Shown: in pieces, positions 1 to 7,646 of the stretch
Position numbering within the stretch: the first letter of the stretch is position 1
How the letters are laid out: each line of letters begins with the position of its first letter
Source of the DNA: Streptomyces dioscori
GTDB taxonomy: Bacteria; Actinomycetota; Actinomycetes; Streptomycetales; Streptomycetaceae
Direction of reading: 5' to 3'
Assembly (NCBI RefSeq): GCF_003024195.1
Contig: NZ_KZ679048.1
Coordinates: 330,418 to 394,417, forward strand
DNA length: 64,000 nucleotides
The notes under the pieces: generated by a model
Seen by the model: only the letters and a program-made list of their open reading frames with translations
Database searches by the model: none
What the model was told of the DNA's origin: nothing
Program-made: the position numbers and the translations under genes

Positions 1-114
1 GCCAACACGGGCGGGCACACCGGGACCCCGTGGTTCGAGGGAGAGGACGCCGGCCGGTTCTTCGACCGACACCTCTCACAGCACGGAGGCCAGGGCCTTC
101 AGGGGCCTCGCTAG
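1..114 (+). CDS. C-terminal end of an unidentified protein (partial)
   Basis: Reading frame 1 is open from the first base and ends at TAG, giving 37 C-terminal residues rich in Gly and His. It is too short to assign to a family. Its stop codon overlaps the stop of the convergent minus-strand gene: the four bases CTAG serve as stop on both strands. The upstream part lies outside the window. That this is a real gene end is an inference from the clean abutment of two coding frames. Confidence 0.45.
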   Translation, partial: ANTGGHTGTPWFEGEDAGRFFDRHLSQHGGQGLQGPR

Positions 115-1016
115 AAGGCGCCGACCGGTTCGGGGCGGCGGGTCAGCAGGCGTAGGCACGCCACCGGGCGGTCGCGTACGGGGCGGCGGGTGACCGTGGC
201 GCCTCGGGTCGTCACCGATTCCAGGCGCTGGTGGTGCAGGTCCAGGATGAAGCGCATCAGCCGCCGGTGTTCGTCCGAGCAGTGGTCGAGCAGCACGCCC
301 GCCTCCCGGAGCGTGGCGCGCGCGGTGCGGGCGGTGGCCGCGACCAGCGCGCGTACCCCGGGCAGGTCGCGGCCCCGCTCCAGGTCCTCGCGCGTGATGT
401 CGTACCGGTCGAGATCGCTGACGGGCAGGTACAGGCGCCCACCGCGCAGGTCTTCGTGCAGGTCGGTCAGGATGTCCGTGCGCTGGGCCGCGTCGGCGAA
501 CAGCCGGCACGCGGCGGCGAACTCGGCGCTGCCGCCGCCCTGATGGGCCAGCCCCGAGGTGATCATCAGGAACGGCCAGGTGAGCTGTTCCACGTACCGC
601 TGGTAGTCGGCCTCGGTGGCGAAGCCCGGGAAGTCGAGGTCGATCCGCGCGCCCTCCAGATACGAGTCGACCCACCGGCGCGGCAGTTCACGGGCGGCGG
701 CGGTGTTCAGGAACGCGCGCAGCAGCGGGTGTTCGGCGTGTCCCGAGTCCAGCGCCGTACGCACCTGCGCGTCCCACGCGTCGTAGCGCCGGGTACGTTC
801 CTCGACCGTGCCGCGGTCGCAGACGTCGTCGGTGTAGGAGGCGAACGCGTAACCGGCGAGGACATGCGGCTGATGGTCCGCGGGCACCATCAGGCGCACC
901 GCCAGATAGCCGGCCGGCTCCCGCCGCCGCATGAACCGCGCGACCTTCATGTAGTCGTCACGCAGCCCGCCCTGGCTCACCTCGGCCGCTTCCAGACTTC
1001 TCCGCCAGGTCCGCAC
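111..1016 (-). CDS. Squalene/phytoene synthase family protein
   Basis: A 301-residue all-alpha trans-prenyl head-to-head condensing enzyme of the squalene/phytoene synthase family. Such enzymes join two prenyl diphosphates (GGPP to phytoene or FPP to squalene/presqualene diphosphate). Two aspartate-rich Mg-diphosphate motifs are visible: TDDVCD near residues 62-67 and DILTDLHED near 181-189. The RGGRLYLP stretch after the second motif is also family-typical. It starts at GTG with CAGGAG about 9 nt upstream. No carotenoid or hopanoid genes adjoin it here, so the product cannot be chosen; many streptomycetes carry such solitary members. A perfect 20-bp duplication lies just upstream. Confidence 0.85.
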   Translation of the reverse strand: MRTWRRSLEAAEVSQGGLRDDYMKVARFMRRREPAGYLAVRLMVPADHQPHVLAGYAFASYTDDVCDRGTVEERTRRYDAWDAQVRTALDSGHAEHPLLRAFLNTAAARELPRRWVDSYLEGARIDLDFPGFATEADYQRYVEQLTWPFLMITSGLAHQGGGSAEFAAACRLFADAAQRTDILTDLHEDLRGGRLYLPVSDLDRYDITREDLERGRDLPGVRALVAATARTARATLREAGVLLDHCSDEHRRLMRFILDLHHQRLESVTTRGATVTRRPVRDRPVACLRLLTRRPEPVGAF

Positions 1017-1035
1017 GTTCCGCTCTCCTGAGACT

Positions 1036-1075
1036 GCCGGTCTTCAACCACCCAAGCCGGTCTTCAACCACCCAA
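1036..1075. repeat. Perfect 20-bp tandem duplication upstream of the prenyl synthase gene
   Basis: The 20-mer GCCGGTCTTCAACCACCCAA occurs twice head to tail with no mismatch and no spacer. It lies about 20-60 bp upstream of the GTG start of the minus-strand prenyl synthase gene, in the core promoter zone. It could be a doubled activator or repressor site or a recent slippage duplication. No function can be read directly. Confidence 0.85.
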
Positions 1076-1140
1076 GCGACGCACGCTACCAGTCACGTGA
1101 TCTTCGGCGGACGGCAGGTCCTGGCGGGGGCTCGCGGGCG

Positions 1141-2106
1141 TCAGCGGCGCCTGCGCAGCGTGTACGCGGCGCCCGCCGTGATCAGGAGCCCCGCCGCGCC
1201 GCCCGCCACAAGGGGCAGCGCGGGCGCCCGGTCGTCGTCGGACGTGGCGGAGGAGACCGCCTCGCCGGGATCGCTGGTCACCGTCTCCGACGGCTGCGGG
1301 GGAGCGCCGCCCGCATCGGCCGGGGACTTCGAGGGTGAGGGCGCGGCGCTGGTCTCCGCCGCCTCGGACTTCGTCGGCGTGGCGGAAGGCTCGCGCGTCG
1401 CGGACCCGGCGGACCCGGCGGACCCGGCGGACCCGGCGGACCCGGCGGAACCAGCGGATCCGTCAGTGTTTTTCGCGGCGGGGAAGACCACGTCCGAGCA
1501 CGAGTAGTACGTGTCCGGCGTACTCGTGTTCTGCCAGATCGTGTAGAGGAGATGGCGTCCGGTGCGGTCGGACGGCAGCGTGGCCTTGATCCGGTAGGCG
1601 CCGTTCACCAGAGCCGGATCGGTGGCCGTCGCGAAGGGCTGGGTCGGCAGGTCGGACCACTTGAGCGGCTTCGCAGGGTCGTAGCCCTCCTTCGTCAGGA
1701 ACAGCTTGAACGTTCCTGTGTGCGGGATCGTCGACCTGTAGGTGAGCGTCATGCCCGCCCCGGCGGTCAGCCGCGTCGAGGGCCAGTCGGCGCGGGCCAG
1801 GTCGAGGCCCCGGTAGGCGGCGAGGCCGCCACTGCACAGCTTGCCGTCGGGGACGACCTGCCGGTCCCGGCCGTTCACGCCCGCCAGCCGCAGGTTGTCG
1901 AAGACGGCGACCCCGGAGGCGGTGGCGGCCCGGCAGGCCGCCGACTGCGCCCGCTGTCCGCCCTCGGGTGAGCAGGCGACCACCCGGCTGACCGGGTCGG
2001 TCGGCGCCCCGTGCGCGGCGGCGGGCCCGGCGGCCCCCACCGCGAGCAGGAGCGGTGCCGTCCCGGCGAGGACGACGAGGGCGGCGGTGCGGGGTGCGGT
2101 CGTCAT
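1141..2106 (-). CDS. Membrane-anchored AA10 lytic polysaccharide monooxygenase
   Basis: Secreted copper monooxygenase of the AA10/CBM33 family that oxidatively cleaves chitin or cellulose. A signal peptide (residues 1-31, cut after AAA) exposes an N-terminal His32. This His, with His129 in the PHTGTFKLF segment, forms the copper-binding histidine brace. The catalytic domain runs to about residue 210. It is followed by a Gly-Ser-Ala tandem repeat (about 216-236), a Ser/Pro/Thr-rich linker, then a single hydrophobic helix (about 295-317) and an RRRR tail. The enzyme is therefore probably tethered to the cell surface rather than freely secreted. I see no clear sortase LAxTG motif. It is divergent from the osmoprotectant transporter across an array of palindromes. 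Confidence 0.9.
   Translation of the reverse strand: MTTAPRTAALVVLAGTAPLLLAVGAAGPAAAHGAPTDPVSRVVACSPEGGQRAQSAACRAATASGVAVFDNLRLAGVNGRDRQVVPDGKLCSGGLAAYRGLDLARADWPSTRLTAGAGMTLTYRSTIPHTGTFKLFLTKEGYDPAKPLKWSDLPTQPFATATDPALVNGAYRIKATLPSDRTGRHLLYTIWQNTSTPDTYYSCSDVVFPAAKNTDGSAGSAGSAGSAGSAGSAGSATREPSATPTKSEAAETSAAPSPSKSPADAGGAPPQPSETVTSDPGEAVSSATSDDDRAPALPLVAGGAAGLLITAGAAYTLRRRR
1400..1452. repeat. 9-bp tandem repeat encoding Gly-Ser-Ala units
   Basis: A GGACCCGGC-type 9-bp unit repeats about five times perfectly, with degenerate flanking units, inside the monooxygenase gene. It encodes the GSA linker repeats. In-frame length variation by slippage would change linker length without breaking the gene. 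Confidence 0.8.
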
Positions 2107-2408
2107 GGGCGGGATTCCTCCTGGGACGGCGGGCAGGGGAAGCCCGCTGTCCCTGAAGTACGGGAGAGGCGCAAGGGGCGTTCAACTCCCCCCACGGCCC
2201 GTGGGCGACTCCACGGCCAGTGGGCAACCCCACGGCCCGTGGGCAACCCCACGGCCCGTGGGCAACTCCTCCTCGGGGTCACTCCCTGTGCGGCCGGCTC
2301 CCCGTACGGGTCATCAATACGCGCCGTCCGCCGCCCGCCCCGCTGGAATGGATCCGTGACGGGAACCGTGGCCGCAGGCGTGACAGGATTCGTGACAGGA
2401 CTGGACCC
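2107..2408. promoter_or_regulatory. Divergent intergenic region with four phased 13-bp palindromes
   Basis: The gap between the monooxygenase and the transporter holds four copies of CCACGGCCCGTGG, one of which has an A for C change. They start at 2192, 2211, 2230 and 2249, exactly 19 bp apart, joined by GGCAAC-type spacers. Each unit is a near-perfect inverted repeat around one central base. Phased palindromes in a divergent promoter region suggest an operator array. Hairpin formation in the transcript is an alternative. Confidence 0.6.
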
Positions 2409-3089
2409 GTGACCGCGCCCCCGGACGACTGTCTCGCGCGCAACGAGTGGATCTGCGGCGACTACCTGAGCACCCGCCGCCACATCCTCCTCGACGCGGT
2501 CGGCCAGCACCTCCAGCTGACGGTGCTCTCCGTCCTCATCGGTCTGGCGATCGCCCTGCCGCTGGCCGTACTGGCCCGCCGCTGGGGCTGGGCCGCGGGC
2601 CCCGTGCTCGCCGTCACGACCGTCCTCTACACGATCCCGTCGCTGGCGATGTTCTCGCTGCTCCTGCCGGTGTACGGGCTGTCGGCGGCCCTCGTCGTCG
2701 CCGGACTCGTCCTGTACTCGCTGACCCTGCTCGTACGGAACATCCTGGCCGGGCTCCGGGCCGTGCCCGAGGACACCCGGCAGGCGGCCCGCGGCATGGG
2801 GTACGGGCCCGTGCGGCTCCTGCTCACCGTGGAACTGCCGCTGGCGCTGCCCGCCGCCATGGCGGGGCTCAGGATCGCCACCGTCTCGGCGGTCTCGCTC
2901 GCCACGGTCGGCGCGATCGTCGGCTTCGGAGGGCTCGGCAACCTCATCTACGCGGGCATGAACACCTACTTCAAGGCCCAGGTCCTCACCGCGTCCGTGC
3001 TGTGCGTGGTCATCGCGGTCGCCGCCGATCTGCTGCTGCTCGGGATCCAGTGGCTGATCACCCCCTGGACGAGAGCGAGGCGCGGATGA
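2409..3089 (+). CDS. Osmoprotectant ABC transporter permease (OpuCB/CD type)
   Basis: A 226-residue inner-membrane permease of the glycine betaine/choline/carnitine importer family (BPD_transp_1). About five hydrophobic segments are visible, together with the EAA-like loop AARGMGYGPVRLLLTVELPL, which contacts the ATPase. The N-terminus (DDCLARNEWICGDYL) resembles OpuC permeases. The GTG at 2409 was chosen because it begins just before the conserved region; longer in-frame starts would run through the intergenic palindromes. The stop overlaps the start of the second permease (ATGA), so the two are translationally coupled. Confidence 0.88.
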   Translation: MTAPPDDCLARNEWICGDYLSTRRHILLDAVGQHLQLTVLSVLIGLAIALPLAVLARRWGWAAGPVLAVTTVLYTIPSLAMFSLLLPVYGLSAALVVAGLVLYSLTLLVRNILAGLRAVPEDTRQAARGMGYGPVRLLLTVELPLALPAAMAGLRIATVSAVSLATVGAIVGFGGLGNLIYAGMNTYFKAQVLTASVLCVVIAVAADLLLLGIQWLITPWTRARRG

Positions 3090-3751
3090 ACACCCTCACC
3101 GACGCCTGGAACTGGCTCACCGACTCCGCGCACTGGGCGGGCGACGACGGCGTCTGGCACCGGCTCGGCCAGCATCTCGTCCTGACCGTCGTCTGCCTCG
3201 TGATCAGCTGTCTGATCGCGCTGCCCATCGCCCTCGTCCTGGGCCACCTCGGCAGGGGCGGCGCGCTCGCCGTCAACATCTCGAACGTCGGCCGGGCCGT
3301 CCCCACCTTCGCGGTACTGGTCCTGCTGCTGCTCACCCCCATCGGCGACTGGGGCGAGGGCCCCACCGTCGTCGCGCTCGTCCTGTTCGCCGTACCGCCA
3401 CTGCTCACCAACGCGTACGTCGGGATGCGCGAGGTCGACCGGGACGTCGTGCGGGCGGCCCGCGGCATGGGGATGACCGGCCGGCAGCTGCTGTGGCGGG
3501 TCGAGGCGCCGCTCGCGATGCCGATGATCATGGGCGGGGTGCGGATCGCGGCCGTACAGCTCGTCGCCACCGCCACGATCGCCGCACTGGCCGGAGGCGG
3601 CGGACTCGGCCGCATCATCACCGCCGGGTTCAACCTGGCGAGTACGCCGCAGGTCGTCGCCGGGGCCGTCCTCGTGGCCGTCTTCGCCCTGCTCGTCGAA
3701 GCGGTCTTCGAAGTGGCCGAGCGGCTGCTGCCCCGACGGGGCACACGATGA
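3086..3751 (+). CDS. Osmoprotectant ABC transporter permease, second subunit
   Basis: A 221-residue permease paralogous to the preceding gene, with the same EAA-type loop (AARGMGMTGRQLLWRVEAPL) and multiple membrane spans. The two should form a heterodimeric channel across the inner membrane for betaine- or choline-like compatible solutes. It overlaps the upstream permease by 4 nt and the downstream binding-protein gene by 4 nt (both ATGA), which defines a tight three-gene transcription unit. Confidence 0.88.
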   Translation: MNTLTDAWNWLTDSAHWAGDDGVWHRLGQHLVLTVVCLVISCLIALPIALVLGHLGRGGALAVNISNVGRAVPTFAVLVLLLLTPIGDWGEGPTVVALVLFAVPPLLTNAYVGMREVDRDVVRAARGMGMTGRQLLWRVEAPLAMPMIMGGVRIAAVQLVATATIAALAGGGGLGRIITAGFNLASTPQVVAGAVLVAVFALLVEAVFEVAERLLPRRGTR

Positions 3752-4737
3752 GGAGGGGGCCCGCGATGAGGACGGGACACCTGGTGAGGCGGCGCGCGGC
3801 CCTCGCCGGCCTGTTCCTCCCGGTCCTGCTGCTCCTGCCGACCGCCTGCGCCTCCGGCCCTTCCCTGGAGAACCAGGGCGAGGTCACCGCACCGCCCGGC
3901 GACAGCAGGAACCTGACCATCGGCTCGGCGGGCTTCACCGAGAGCGACCTGCTGGCCACCATGTACGGGCTGCTGCTGAACCAGGCCGGCTACAAGACGT
4001 CGACGCTCACCGTCGCCAACCGCGAACTGTACGAGCCCGCCCTGGAGTCGGGGCAGATCGACGTCGTCGCCGAGTACGCGGCGACCTTCGCGGACTGGCT
4101 GAACGCCAAGACCAACGGGGCGGACGCCCCCGCCGTAGGCTCGCCCGACCTGGACGCCACGATGGCCGCGCTGCGGAAACTGGCCGCGCCCCGCGGGCTC
4201 ACCGTCCTCGACCCCGGCAGGGCCGTCGACCAGAACGCCTTCGCCGTCACCCGGGCCTTCGCCCACGAGCACGACCTGAAGACACTCAGCGACCTGGGCG
4301 CCTCCGGGGTGGAGGTACGACTCGCCGCCGGTGACGAGTGCGTACAACGGCCCTACTGCGAACCGGGATTGAAGAAGACCTACGGCATCGACGTCACCGG
4401 TGTGGACCCCAAGGGCGTCGGCACTACGCAGGCGAAACGGGCCGTGCAGAACGGCCAGGACCAGATGGTGCTGACCACCACGACGGACGCGACCCTCGAC
4501 GACTTCGGCCTGGTCCTGCTCACGGACGACAAACACCTGCAGAACGCCGACTACATCGTGCCGGTGGTCAACCGCTCGCGGGCGGGCAGCAAGAAAGTCG
4601 CGACGGCGCTCGGCAAGCTCAACGGAGTACTGACGACACGGGACTTGGCCGCCATGAACCAGCAGGTCGACAGCTGGCGCCGACTGCCCGAGGACGTGGC
4701 CCGGACGTATCTGCGGGACCGCGGATTGCTCCCGTAG
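3748..4737 (+). CDS. Osmoprotectant-binding lipoprotein (OpuCC/ProX-like)
   Basis: Extracytoplasmic solute-binding protein of the OpuAC family, 329 residues. An Arg-rich N-terminus, a hydrophobic stretch and a lipobox (LPTAC, Cys34) indicate lipid anchoring. The mature part carries family-typical segments such as NLTIGSAGFTESDLLATMYG and the Asp/Tyr-rich VDVVAEYA-like region. The start at 3748 overlaps the permease stop; an in-frame ATG at 3766 is an alternative with the same signal. It delivers quaternary-amine osmolytes to the two permeases. The ATPase is not in this operon but encoded convergently at 5.8-7.0 kb. Confidence 0.87.
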   Translation: MRRGPAMRTGHLVRRRAALAGLFLPVLLLLPTACASGPSLENQGEVTAPPGDSRNLTIGSAGFTESDLLATMYGLLLNQAGYKTSTLTVANRELYEPALESGQIDVVAEYAATFADWLNAKTNGADAPAVGSPDLDATMAALRKLAAPRGLTVLDPGRAVDQNAFAVTRAFAHEHDLKTLSDLGASGVEVRLAAGDECVQRPYCEPGLKKTYGIDVTGVDPKGVGTTQAKRAVQNGQDQMVLTTTTDATLDDFGLVLLTDDKHLQNADYIVPVVNRSRAGSKKVATALGKLNGVLTTRDLAAMNQQVDSWRRLPEDVARTYLRDRGLLP

Positions 4738-4815
4738 CAAGGCCGTGACGTCTGTCGCAGTACTGGTGCGGCGGAACGGCTTCCCGCACAACCCCCGTGT
4801 CGGTACACGTCTTAC

Positions 4816-5844
4816 ATGGAAAACGGGGGACACCGCCCGACGAGGCGGGAGAAGTTATCGGACATGGTGGTGGGGGCGCCCACGCTCGAAAAGCCCAGGC
4901 TGCTGAGCGAGGTGGAGGCCGTGCCCCGCGACGGCTACGAGAAGCTGGGCAGAGCGTTCCCGAAGCAGCAGCTGGAACTGCAGCGGCTGTACGGGGTATC
5001 CCAGCGGGCCTTCGAGCAGGAGACCAGGGTCTCGCTGATGGCCACCGTGGAGTACGCGCTGCGCAGTGCGCTGGCCTGTGGGCAGCTCGACGAGGCCTCG
5101 GCCAGGCCCAGTATGGCCGCCTACCTGGACAAGGAGATCGCCGGAATCCGGGCCAGGGTCCGCCAGGACAGAGCGGTGGCCGTCAGCCGCGGGCTCAACG
5201 TGGGGCTCTCCAGCGGGCTGCTGATCAGTTGCGTGCTGCTCGGCCTCCCGCTGATGGCGGGCGCGTGGGGATGGCTCGCGGACGTGGGAATCACCCTGAG
5301 CTGCAGCGACCGGTGGACGCTCATGGGTGTCTTCCTGAGCGGTGGCGCCGGGGCGTTCGGCGCGGTGTTCAGCGTGCTGGCGCGGCTGCGCAACAGCGGG
5401 GACGAACTGACCCGTCGCAAGACCAACGGACACAGCGCGGCCGTCGTGCCGGGCCAGATGTCTCGGAGCATGCGGCACGAGGGTGTCTACCGCGTGGTCA
5501 TCGGCTGGGTGCTCGGTATCGCCGTGTTCCTGCTGCTGAGCGCGGAGTTCGTCCAGGTGATCGAGATACCGGCCGCCACGGCCGACATCTGCGGCGGCAG
5601 CGAGGGGGTGAACACCTCGTTCTGGGTGTTCTGGTGCGCCATCGGCTTCCTGTCGGGCTTCAACGAACGATGGGCCTTCGGACTGCTGAACCGCTCGTCC
5701 CGTTCCTACGGCGCGGACCGGACCGCTGACCCGGACCGCCCGGATGACACGGACGACACAGCGGGTACGGGCGCCACGGGCGGCGCGGACAGCGGCAGGC
5801 GGACCAGGGCTCAGGCGTCCGCCACCGAGTCGAAGTCCACCTGA
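4816..5844 (+). CDS. Four-helix membrane protein of unknown function
   Basis: A 342-residue protein I cannot assign. It has a soluble helical N-terminal part (1-125) and hydrophobic segments near 128-152, 167-189, 227-245 and 268-283. The C-terminal tail is hydrophilic, rich in Asp, Thr and Gly. The final 34 bp overlap, tail to tail, the 3' end of the minus-strand ATPase gene. It sits between the osmoprotectant binding protein and its presumed ATPase, so it may have been inserted into an ancestral four-gene transporter locus. No functional residues are recognisable. Confidence 0.7.
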   Translation: MENGGHRPTRREKLSDMVVGAPTLEKPRLLSEVEAVPRDGYEKLGRAFPKQQLELQRLYGVSQRAFEQETRVSLMATVEYALRSALACGQLDEASARPSMAAYLDKEIAGIRARVRQDRAVAVSRGLNVGLSSGLLISCVLLGLPLMAGAWGWLADVGITLSCSDRWTLMGVFLSGGAGAFGAVFSVLARLRNSGDELTRRKTNGHSAAVVPGQMSRSMRHEGVYRVVIGWVLGIAVFLLLSAEFVQVIEIPAATADICGGSEGVNTSFWVFWCAIGFLSGFNERWAFGLLNRSSRSYGADRTADPDRPDDTDDTAGTGATGGADSGRRTRAQASATESKST

Positions 5845-6965
5845 CCCCGCGGCACACCGAGCGCGTCCGCGTCCACCGAGCGGCGCAGCGCCTCGTGCAG
5901 CTTCGCCGGAGTCAGTACACCGAGGAAGCGCGCCCCGTCGAGCACGGCCACCCACCCGGCGTCGTGCTGGAGCATCACGCCGAAGGCCTGCTTGAGCGGG
6001 GCGCCCACCGGTACCCAGGAGTTCATCCGATGGACGAGGGCGGCCACCGTGCCGCCCCCGGCCAGCGCCTCGGCGCCCACCCAGCCGTGCAGATCGCCGT
6101 CCGCGTCCAGGACGACCGCCCAGCGCGCGCCCTCCGCGCGCAGCCGGCCGGCGGCCCGCTCGGCGGGTTCGTCGAGGCGCACGACCGGCGGCTGCTCCAG
6201 GTCGTCGGGCTCGATCTCGGTGACCGACAGCCGCTTCAGGCCCCGGTCGGCGCCCACGAAACCCGCCACGTACGGGGTCGCCGGGGTGCCCAGCACCGCC
6301 CCGGGCGTGTCGTACTGCTCGATGCGGCCCTGCCCGTACACGGCGATGCGGTCGCCGAGCCGGACGGCCTCCTCGATGTCGTGCGTGACCAGCAGCACCG
6401 TCTTGCGCACGGCCGCCTGCATCCGCAGGAACTCGTCCTGCAACTGCTCCCGCACCACCGGGTCGACCGCCCCGAAGGGTTCGTCCATCAGCAGGACGGG
6501 CGGGTCGGCGGCCAGCGCCCGCGCCACGCCGACACGCTGGCGCTGACCGCCCGAGAGCTGGTCCGGATAGCGGGAGCCGAACGTCTTCGGGTCGAGCCCG
6601 ACCAGGTCGAGCAGTTCGGCGGCCCGCGCCCGCGCCTTCGCCCTCTTCCAGCCGACGAGGGTGGGCACGGTCGCCGTGTTGTCGAGGACCGTGCGGTGCG
6701 GGAAGAGGCCCACCTGCTGGATGACGTAACCGATCCGCCGGCGCAGCCGCACCGGGTCGACCTTCGCGATGTCCTCGCCGTCGACGAGGATCCGGCCCGA
6801 GGTCGGTTCGATGAGCCGGTTGACCATCATCATGGTCGTCGTCTTGCCGCAGCCGGACGGGCCGACGAGCGTGACGAGTTCACCCTTCGACACCTCGAAG
6901 GAGAGCCCGTCCACGGCGGTCGTACCGTCCGGATAGCGCTTGGTGACCTGTTCGAACCGGATCAT
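5811..6965 (-). CDS. Osmoprotectant ABC transporter ATPase with CBS region (OpuCA-like)
   Basis: ATP-binding subunit of 384 residues. Walker A GPSGCGKTT is at about 35-43, the signature LSGGQ at 137-141 and Walker B VLLMDEP at 157-163, followed by the H-loop VTHD. The C-terminal 130 residues have the pattern of tandem CBS domains, which in OpuA/OpuC ATPases sense ionic strength. It is the natural partner of the permeases and binding protein at 2.4-4.7 kb, but is transcribed convergently, separated from them by an unrelated membrane-protein gene whose 3' end it overlaps. Separate transcription could uncouple ATPase supply from the rest of the importer. Confidence 0.9.
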   Translation of the reverse strand: MIRFEQVTKRYPDGTTAVDGLSFEVSKGELVTLVGPSGCGKTTTMMMVNRLIEPTSGRILVDGEDIAKVDPVRLRRRIGYVIQQVGLFPHRTVLDNTATVPTLVGWKRAKARARAAELLDLVGLDPKTFGSRYPDQLSGGQRQRVGVARALAADPPVLLMDEPFGAVDPVVREQLQDEFLRMQAAVRKTVLLVTHDIEEAVRLGDRIAVYGQGRIEQYDTPGAVLGTPATPYVAGFVGADRGLKRLSVTEIEPDDLEQPPVVRLDEPAERAAGRLRAEGARWAVVLDADGDLHGWVGAEALAGGGTVAALVHRMNSWVPVGAPLKQAFGVMLQHDAGWVAVLDGARFLGVLTPAKLHEALRRSVDADALGVPRGQVDFDSVADA

Positions 6966-6998
6966 GCCTTCACGCTAACCGCGTCGGTCACTCCCCGC

Positions 6999-7646
6999 TC
7001 ACTCTGCGCTCACCAGCACCACCTCCAGGGTGCGCGGACCGTGCACCCCCTCGACCCGGTCGAGTTCGATGTCGCTGGTGGCGGACGGGCCCGAGATCCA
7101 GGTCAGCGGGCGGGCCGGGTCGACGCGCTCCAGGCCCCGGGGCACGGAGGACACCACCTGGTCGGGCACCCGTACGACGCAGATGTGGTGGTCGGGGACC
7201 AGCGTGATCCGGCGGCGGCCCTGATCCCGGCTCCCGTCCAGCACGATGGTGCCGGTCTCGGCGATGGCGACGGCACACGCCGTGACCACGCTGTCGACAC
7301 GGTCCAGTTCGTCCGGGGTGTTCGCGGCGGAGTCGGGCACCTGGGTGACGTCGGTGGCAGCGAGCCACGCCGGGTCCAGGCCCGTCGGTACGCAGACCGC
7401 CGCCGAACCCCGCTCGGCCAGCAGCCGGGCGATCGTCGCCGCCAGCTCACCGGCCGCGCAGCGGTGCACGAGCGCCCGGTAGTCCGCCAGGTTCTCCGCC
7501 AGCAGATCCACCGTCTCCGCGACACTCCGATGCCCGTGCTCGCGCAGATAGGGGCGCGCGAAGGCCTGGTCGTACGGCGTGTCGTCCTGCGGCACATCGG
7601 CCAGCGCGCGCCGCACCCGGGCCAGGATCAGATCCCTGCTGCTCAC
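6999..7646 (-). CDS. lutC: Lactate utilization protein C (LUD domain)
   Basis: A 215-residue LUD-domain protein, third subunit of the LutABC iron-sulfur L-lactate dehydrogenase that oxidises L-lactate to pyruvate. Family features include the SAxAETGTIVLDG-like segment (here AIAETGTIVLDG) and the terminal ISGPSATSDIELDRVEGVHGP block. It starts at GTG overlapping the lutB stop (GTGA), so translation is coupled. It is the last gene of the lutABC unit next to the rhamnose cluster, which should generate L-lactate. Confidence 0.92.
   Translation of the reverse strand: MSSRDLILARVRRALADVPQDDTPYDQAFARPYLREHGHRSVAETVDLLAENLADYRALVHRCAAGELAATIARLLAERGSAAVCVPTGLDPAWLAATDVTQVPDSAANTPDELDRVDSVVTACAVAIAETGTIVLDGSRDQGRRRITLVPDHHICVVRVPDQVVSSVPRGLERVDPARPLTWISGPSATSDIELDRVEGVHGPRTLEVVLVSAE

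Noticed and set aside
1141..1250. Sortase cell-wall sorting signal at the monooxygenase C-terminus
   Set aside because: A hydrophobic helix and Arg tail exist, but the sequence before it (APALPLVAG) lacks a convincing LAxTG/LPxTG motif; simple membrane anchoring is preferred.
1400..1452. Short tandem repeat as a CRISPR or regulatory array
   Set aside because: It is a 9-bp in-frame coding repeat for Gly-Ser-Ala in the monooxygenase linker.
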